The notes beneath the pieces are model-generated. The model ran no database searches. It saw only the letters and a program-made list of their open reading frames with translations, and was not told the origin of the DNA. Shown here one piece after another: positions 57,873 to 64,000 of a stretch of DNA of 64,000 bases; position 1 is the first letter of the stretch; each line of letters begins with the position of its first letter. The DNA comes from Physella acuta (lineage: Eukaryota > Mollusca > Gastropoda > Physidae): assembly GCF_028476545.1 (NCBI RefSeq), contig NW_026733023.1, forward strand, positions 5,001-69,000. Direction: 5' to 3'. A program made the translations under genes and the position numbers.

Positions 57873-58940
57873 TTTTTACCATATCACACATACCTATACT
57901 AGGTTAAAAACAAAACAAACAAACCTGGTCCCTAGTCTTGCCATGCTCGATGCACTTGTCAATTTGCCATATTTGACTCATTTTAACCAAATGTCAAACA
58001 TATCATTATGTAACAGACGACTGTCATTTTGTCAAAAATCTGAAACTTGTCAGAGTGACACTGCCACCATGGTCTATACTGTTATTTCGTTATCAGCACT
58101 GTACATTTTGTTACTTAGTCGTAGCAGTAGCTTATCTGTGATGTAAATTAACATGCTAGAACTGTTAAAAAAAACATATTGTAAGATAAACACGAGGAGG
58201 AATTCCATTAACAATCAATTTGCCAGATACATTTAACAGATTTATTGCCAAAGTTAAAGCCAAATTTTCGTTTGTAGATTTATTTTTTTAAAAGAGAAAC
58301 GAAATCATAATTACTTTTTCACATGAGCGTTGTAGTTTTATTTTATGTTTTACTTTCTCGCTTTTAATTTTCTTGAAAATTTGAAAAAGAAAATTTTATT
58401 CTCTAAATAAGATGAACAAAAAATTGTGTAAATATCGAATGTATTTAGGTCACTATAATGTACAACTAACCAATATTTGTTCAGTGGTCAACAAGGTGCC
58501 TGTCTCAACACAATGTTCTATATTTAGAAACAGTAGACACGGTGTCTGTCAATGAAATAAAATAGTGTATTATAGACATTTATGTTTTTATCAGGTAAAA
58601 TATCGTGTGTGAGTCTGATCCAGAACTTTAAACTGTGCTGTTAAGACGCGTTGTTTGTGCTAATAAACTATTGTTCTATGTAGATCAAAGCTCTGTGGTG
58701 TTCGATTATTTTCATTTCTAGCATTGTTTGTTACAGGCGTGATTTCTTACTCGCAATAATCCTCCAGATTATTGGATAATCGCGGAGTATTTAAAAAGAA
58801 AATCTTTTCGAGGTATTTTCGGGGATTATTTTTTTCAGCTGTCTTTGGATAATTTGGTACCCTATTTCAGTGGGCGCATCACAGATTTTTTTTACAAACA
58901 TTAGTGTTCTACGGTTGTTTTAACGCCCAACCCCGTTTTT
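57873..58940. other. AT-rich DNA, nothing recognised
   Basis: A frame at 57943-58146 is at chance level. No RNA gene or repeat was seen. Confidence 0.4.
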
Positions 58941-58944
58941 ACAA

Positions 58945-59450
58945 CTATTTTTTGGTGCCCTACCTACACCTATTTGATTGAGAGTCCTACAACTATTTTT
59001 GGTGTCCTACCTACACCTATTTGAGTGTCCTACACATTTTTTGGTGTCCTACATACACCTATTTGATTGAGAGTCCTACAACTATTTTTGGTGTCCTACC
59101 TACACCTATTTGAGTGTCCTACAACTATTTTTGGTGTCCTACATACACCTATTTGAGTGTCCTACACATTTTTTGGTGTCCTACATACACTTATTTGAGT
59201 GTCCTACACATTTTTTGGTGTCCTATCTGCACTTATTTGAGTGTCCTACACATTTTTTGGTGTCCTATCTGCACTTATTTGAGTGTCCTACACATTTTTT
59301 GGTGTCCTATCTGCACTTATTTGAGTGTCCTACACATTTTTTGGTGTCCTATCTGCACTTATTTGAGTGTCCTACACATTTTTTGGTGTCCTATCTGCAC
59401 CTATTTGAGTGTCCTACACATTTTGGTGTCCTACATACACCTACTGGGCA
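58945..59450 (+). repeat. Minisatellite, about 42-bp unit
   Basis: GAGTGTCCTACACATTTTTT followed by GGTGTCCTATCTGCACTTATTT repeats about twelve times, purest at 59200-59400. Confidence 0.92.
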
Positions 59451-59500
59451 TCGTATCTACACTTATTTCATTGTGTTTACCAAAACCATTTTATCCGGAG

Positions 59501-59658
59501 CCCTGTTGAAATGCTGTCCCCATTCAGTAAACACAACCCGGTCCCACCCTTTGCCCAAAAGCTTACGGCCATACCTCACTAGCGAAGAACAAAAAAACAA
59601 CACCATGAGATTTCCTGAGGGCAACATCAGCATCGTTCTCGATTCGATGCTCCATTAA
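59501..59658 (+). CDS. Candidate coding exon, possibly an alternative receptor C-terminus
   Basis: After ATTTTATCCGGAG the frame CC|CTG TTG AAA TGC TGT encodes LLKCCPHSVNTTRSHPLP, continues without stop for 51 residues and ends at TAA 59656-59658. Base and codon composition are gene-like and unlike the array to its left. If the AG at 59499-59500 is an acceptor, its phase (one base needed before CC) is that of receptor exon 6, so it would read FMSALLKCC after exon 5. The KCC could be a palmitoylation site. AATAAA lies at 59710-59715. The upstream pyrimidine tract is poor and the exon lies beyond the gene's first poly(A) signal. It could instead belong to an unseen gene. Confidence 0.3.
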
Positions 59659-59705
59659 CGTTTAACTTTTTCGCAATGCGAAGTGAATCTTGTTTCAGAA
59701 AGATA

Positions 59706-60409
59706 AAAAAATAAACCGGGAGTGATCTCCCCTAAACTTTCTCGAATATTCTTATATAAAATAACAGGGGATGGGAACTCGGGCTATAGACATGATTTTT
59801 AATCCATTTTAAATACTTAAAGTTTTAAAAATAGAATAAAATCTCGTAGACAAATTAATTGCACACCAAGTGAACGCGAAATAAAAAAGCGCATAATAGT
59901 GCGCAATATTATTATTACTTTAAAAATTTACATTAGTTTTTTGAGAAATCGGAAGTAGCGTAAATTACTACTTCCGGTCAACGGAAATTACTCAAAATTT
60001 AACAGAAGGTAGAGAATTAGATCTTTTACTTACATGTGAAATTTCATTTATCTATCTGAAATAGTACTCAAGTTATAGGCTTTTGAAAAATTCAAAGTAG
60101 AAAAAGTACCACTTCCGGTTGTCAGAAATCGCTCAAAAGTTGATACGGATCTACGATTTTGATAAAATACTTATATATGAAATTTCATCAACCTAGCTGT
60201 AACGGTACTCAAGTTATCGTGTTTACACACGGACACACACACACACAGACACACACACAGACACACAGACATACGGACAAGATTGCAAAATTATGTTTTT
60301 CCGTATCAGTGAGATGCAAAACGTCGAGATTTGCAAAAATCTCGATTTTTTTTTTTTTGCACGATTACAAGACTTTCTCTATACTTCGTATATACGAGAA
60401 AGTAAAAAT
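59706..60409 (-). mobile_element. Hairpin-ended dispersed element, long copy, minus orientation
   Basis: It runs from ACCGGGAGTGATCTCCCCTA to ACGAGAAAGTAAA, the reverse complement of the 44503-45187 copy over its length. The terminal hairpin at 60372-60405 is intact. Confidence 0.82.
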
Positions 60410-61330
60410 GACAACACGATTCCAGTGCTAATTTTTGACTTGAACGGAAGGTGATGGCGGATCCTAACGAAATGTCACGATGACCTGGGTAGTGTAGCCT
60501 TGGCGGCATCTTGTTTTTGTTTATCATTGAGGGTGGGATGTGTTTGTGTGTGTGTGTGTGTGTGTGTGGAGGTGGGGGAGGTGGGGGAGGGGGATCGACA
60601 ACACAGATGGGTAACCTTGCAGTATATCTTTCAGGCATCTCGTCAGGGGAAGGGGTGGGGGTACCCGGAAAAATGTAGTCCGCTCCCCTTCCACACAGAA
60701 AATTTAGTCCACCTCTCCGGAAAATTCAGTTCGCCCCCCCCCCCCCCGGAAAATTCATGCCCCCCCCCCCCCCCGGTAAAAGGTCTGAAAGAAACAATGT
60801 AGCTCTTGTCATTTGAAAAAAAAGATATAACTTTTCTTAATTACGATGGTTATTAAATCTCTCACACATAACTTCAGCATGAAGATATATTTAAATAAAG
60901 AAGCGCATTGCCTGAAATAATGTGTATATTTAAAAAAAAAAACGCTACTCAATGTCAATAGACATAAAAATGAAAACAATTTTGATGTCACAATGTGACA
61001 CGTATGTCAAAATAGAAATGCGCCGTCCACCTAGAGAAAATAAAAAAAAAAAGCGCATCATTAATTATATAAGAGAGATTATTTACATAGGCTTAAAGGG
61101 GCAAAACTCAAAGCACACTAGTAAAATTAAAGAACGGCAAGGGATGTAATGGGCATTAATACGGTAAGGTACAAGGAAAAAAAAATAACAACCCACTTTG
61201 GCTATAGTGAAATTGGCAAAAATTTAACTCATGGCGGGAACACTTGGGGAAATAAAAAGTTTTACTGGGTAATGTTGGGGGTGTGGTATTTGATGACGAG
61301 CAAGCAGTGACATAGTAGATGTATAACAGG
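60410..61330. other. Intergenic DNA with a poly-G element
   Basis: A (TG)n tract lies at 60545-60568. About 60620-60797 has poly-G-family blocks between ATCTTTCAGGCATCTC and GGTCTGAAAGAAAC. The rest is AT-rich with no gene. Confidence 0.5.
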
Positions 61331-61334
61331 TAGG

Positions 61335-61715
61335 TTTTAGTTTGGTGGGTGCTCTATTGGCGGGTGCTCTATTGACGGGTGCTCTATTGGCGGGTGCTCT
61401 ATTGGCGGGTGCTCTATTGGCGGGTGCTCTATTGGCGGGTGCTCTATTGGCGGGTGCTCCATTGGTGGGTGCTCCATTGACGGGTGCTCTATTGGCGGGT
61501 GCTCTATTGGCGGGTGCTCCATTGGCGGGTGCTCCATTGGTGGGTGCTCCATTGACGGGTGCTCTATTGGCGGGTGCTCTATTGGCGGGTGCTCTATTGG
61601 CGGGTGCTCCATTGGCGGGTGCTCGATTGGCGGGTGCTCCATTGGCGGGTGCTCTATTGACAGGTGCTCTATTGGCGGGTGCTCTGTTGGCGGGTGCTCT
61701 GTTGGGCGGGTGTGT
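61335..61715 (+). repeat. Minisatellite, 15-bp unit
   Basis: About 25 copies of GGGTGCTCTATTGGC with C/T and A/G variants. The Ala/Leu, Arg/Ala/Pro and His/Pro/Ile/Glu frames over it arise from the 15-bp period. Confidence 0.95.
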
Positions 61716-61869
61716 ATTTGTGTGTATATACTGTGCTTGAGTGTGTATGTGTAATGTAGGTGTAAGTGTAAGTGTTGGCAAACAAAGTGGAATTTATATA
61801 GAAAATATATAATTTTAACAGTGACCGCCCCCCCTCCCCACCCCCCGGAAAATTTAAGGAATAGGTTTA

Positions 61870-62345
61870 AGTGTATTTGGTCCAAAATGTCAAAAACTCT
61901 AGCCTCTCCTAGCTCAGACCCAGCAACTCTGCTGTGGCCCTACCCCTTCAGGAACTGCGTGGAAGTGGAGGCGTCAAGGAAAAAACTGACATAACAAGAT
62001 GGAATTATTTTTTTTCCCCACTCCCCCACCTACCTGCGCCATACAACGCCATCGTGTACGGCCAACAGCGGTAGGTGAAGTGAGCAAGGCGACTCCCGAA
62101 GAAACGTAGACCAACATCAAGTTTGAGTTCCACTTCTAATGTTATCATGGCTCAACCAGGAAGGCGAGTAGTGGTAGCGGTTTTTGACACACTTATTAGC
62201 AGTTTATCACCAAAAAGAGCCTTATTAGATATCCCCAGACGCGCTATAGCCATCTCAAGACTTCTAAGAGTTTCGTTCAAGTGATGCTTATCTAACAAGG
62301 CGAAAATCAACACTGGCGACCTACTCGTCAGAGTTGAGAAAATCG
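61870..62345. other. Low-repeat island with several short open frames, unassigned
   Basis: Composition is balanced and no array or TIR is visible. Short ATG-started frames exist on + (61888-61995, 35 codons; 62147-62284, 45 codons starting MAQPGRRVVVAV) and on minus (from about 62148, starting MITLEVELKLDV, open to a GCGCAG|GTAGGT donor-like site near 62034). I recognise none of them. One or two real exons may be present. Confidence 0.25.
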
Positions 62346-62420
62346 AACACCAAAAAAGTGTCCGTCGCCGAACTGGGTGTGGTGTAGTCTACAACGAACG
62401 CCTTGATAGTCCTTTCGACA

Positions 62421-62575
62421 CCAGGTTCCCAATTTTTTTCTAGTGACGACCCCCTTTTTAAAAAAATAAAAGTCAAGTAACCCGTTATCCCACCCAATTA
62501 AAAAAAGAATAGTTATGTTTGGTTTAGTCGCGACCCATACATAAATTGGGAATCCTTTAGACAAAAGGACATTAA
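62421..62575. mobile_element. Degraded hAT-like fragment
   Basis: CCAGGTTCCCAATTTTTTTC ... GTGACGACCCCC on the left pairs loosely with GTCGCGACCCATACATAAAT ... TGGGAATCCTTT on the right. The CAGGGGTTCCCAA type recalls 8340-8741. No target duplication. Confidence 0.45.
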
Positions 62576-62579
62576 CCGA

Positions 62580-63000
62580 AGTCCCTGCGTTCAAATTGAG
62601 ATTTGCAGCAGAACGTGTTTATAATTTGAAAGCGGACTTATTTGAAAACGATTAATTGCTTTTGTTTTATCTATTTTTAGCGTATTTTTGTTTTAAGCAT
62701 AGATGATGCATTGCTCTCATTCACGTCCGCTATCATAGAGGTTGTTTTTAAAAAAAACATGCAATGCTTTTTAAAACGGAGTTATTTCCCCTGTTAGGTT
62801 TTCTTTTTCCATTTTCGCTTTTTTTTTGTTGTTATCGTAACCAATGTTTATTATATTCATTAATAGCTGTGTCTTCGAATCTAATTAAATAAACTGATTA
62901 GGCCTATAAAATATCTTTGCAGCTAACAATAAAAGCAGGGGTCTCATTAAATTTAACTAGACCTAGTAGATCTAGATAGAAAATAGATCTAGGACGACCA
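62580..63000. other. AT-rich DNA, nothing recognised
   Basis: No coding or repeat evidence. Confidence 0.35.
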
Positions 63001-63104
63001 GGCTTTTTTTCTCCGGGGGGGGGGGGGGGGGGTGTTAAAAGTATATATTTTCCACATGAATTTCATTTCGTTCGGGGGGGGGGGGATGCCTGGAAGAAAC
63101 TCTG
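63001..63104. mobile_element. Poly-G hAT-like element, 5'-truncated copy
   Basis: TTTTTTCTCCGGGG, TTAAAAGTATATATTTTCC, TTTCATTTCGTTCGG and the end GCCTGGAAGAAACTCTG match 1835-2056. The first TIR is mostly missing. Confidence 0.7.
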
Positions 63105-63385
63105 GACTCGACTAATCACTTTGATAAAATCCGCTTTGCTTAGCATCACCAATCACCTTGGACGACCCCAAAGACGATCTAAAAATCTAAAAGTATCTAG
63201 ATTCTATATCTATTCGACCTAGAGTCTCTAGTCAAACCAATCCGCCTATTATTATTATTTACTTATCGTCACAGTTTTGATAACAAGATAGATCTAGACT
63301 AGATATCTAGATTCTAGATATAGATTCTAGATCTACGCTCATATCGCCTTTGTGAGCGTTCGTATTTCTATTTATATAACAGAGT

Positions 63386-63744
63386 CTGTTGGCGTAGCCA
63401 GGATCGTCTCAAGGGGGGGGGGGGGGTCCAATTTTTACCCGGGGACAAACTTTCGATTTGCACCCCCGCCCTCAAACTTTCGATTTGCACCCCTCCCTCA
63501 AACTTTCGATTTGCACCCCCCCCCCCCTCAAACTTTCGATTTGCAACCCCCCCTCAAATTTTCGATTTGCACCCCCCCCCCCTCAAACTTTCGATTTGCA
63601 CCCCCCCCCCCTCAAACTTTCGATTTGCACCCCCCCCTCAAACTTTCGATTTGCACCCCCCCCCTCATAGTTTTTATATATACCGAGGGGTCTATGGGGG
63701 GGGGGGGGTTATGACCCCCCCTAACCCCCCCTGCCTACGCCACT
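63386..63744. mobile_element. Non-autonomous hAT-like element, C-tract type
   Basis: The ends are CTGTTGGCGTAGCCAGG and GCCTACGCCACTG. The flanks TAACAGAG (63377-63384, one base from the end) and TAACAGAC (63745-63752) are 7/8 alike. It contains nine TCAAACTTTCGATTTGCAC units, the most in the window. Confidence 0.82.
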
Positions 63745-64000
63745 GTAACAGACAGAAGTAGTATATAAAAGGGTTCTGGTCAATGCTTTTTATAGTCTTT
63801 ATTTTAGTTTGTTTTTAGTGATCATACAGCTTACATTACAGCTAGATCTAGTTCTAGCAAATAATAAATATTAAAATTATTAATATTAGGCTTTTGTCAT
63901 TGAAATCAAACAAGGTAGATTACTGTGAAAGATTAATATTCTATAATATAGGAGTAGACTCCCTTTCAACTGTTTATAAATAAATAAGGCACCAACTGAT

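Noticed and set aside
61224-61885. Ala/Pro/Asn and His/Pro/Glu-rich repeat proteins resembling antifreeze or structural repeats
   Set aside because: A 15-bp tandem unit without stops explains all frames on both strands; no start context or non-repeat domain supports translation.
62061-62095. NAIVYG reading (NPxxY-like) suggesting a second GPCR TM7
   Set aside because: Only about six residues fit, the Pro of the motif is missing, and a stop follows after three more codons.

Overview
The window is animal nuclear DNA, most likely from a mollusc and probably a gastropod. That placing is an inference from one spliced receptor gene of allatotropin/orexin-receptor type, a very high load of mini- and microsatellites, homopolymeric G/C runs, tRNA-derived SINEs and many short inverted-repeat DNA transposons. 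Nothing looks bacterial or organellar.

The only confidently assembled gene is a six-exon class A GPCR on the + strand (19199-53303). Its exons join in phase to 1224 nt, or 407 aa, with all seven transmembrane segments, matching the orexin-receptor/allatotropin-receptor family. Its introns total about 33 kb and are mostly repeats. Two arrays start exactly at the gene's own splice donors. In intron 1, 19 tandem copies carry the last ~27 nt of exon 1 plus its donor and a G-run. Intron 4 is almost wholly built from copies of the exon 4 end and donor. Each copy places a 3' splice-like CAG directly against a 5' splice-like GT, which resembles recursive-splicing sites.

Left flank (1-19198): minisatellite arrays alternate with AT-rich DNA. 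It holds an intact but 5'-incomplete intronless COX5A copy with a poly(A) tract (11473-12037, minus), an unrecognised basic/acidic open frame (12724-13140, minus), and a promoter-like NRF1+CCAAT pair near 13400.

Right flank (53304-64000): a 2.84-kb palindromic foldback element with a perfect 9-bp target duplication lies just past the receptor's poly(A) signal. It is followed by arrays, a candidate extra C-terminal exon (59501-59658) and more hAT-type elements.

Mobile DNA: at least ten hAT-like non-autonomous elements are delimited by TIRs, seven of them with good (7/8 or 8/8) 8-bp duplications. There is also the foldback element, a ~690-bp hairpin-ended family with four copies, a 140-bp-arm palindrome, and several tRNA-derived SINEs. 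No reverse transcriptase, capsid, envelope or transposase coding sequence was seen. Most long open frames here are tandem repeats read through and are not genes.
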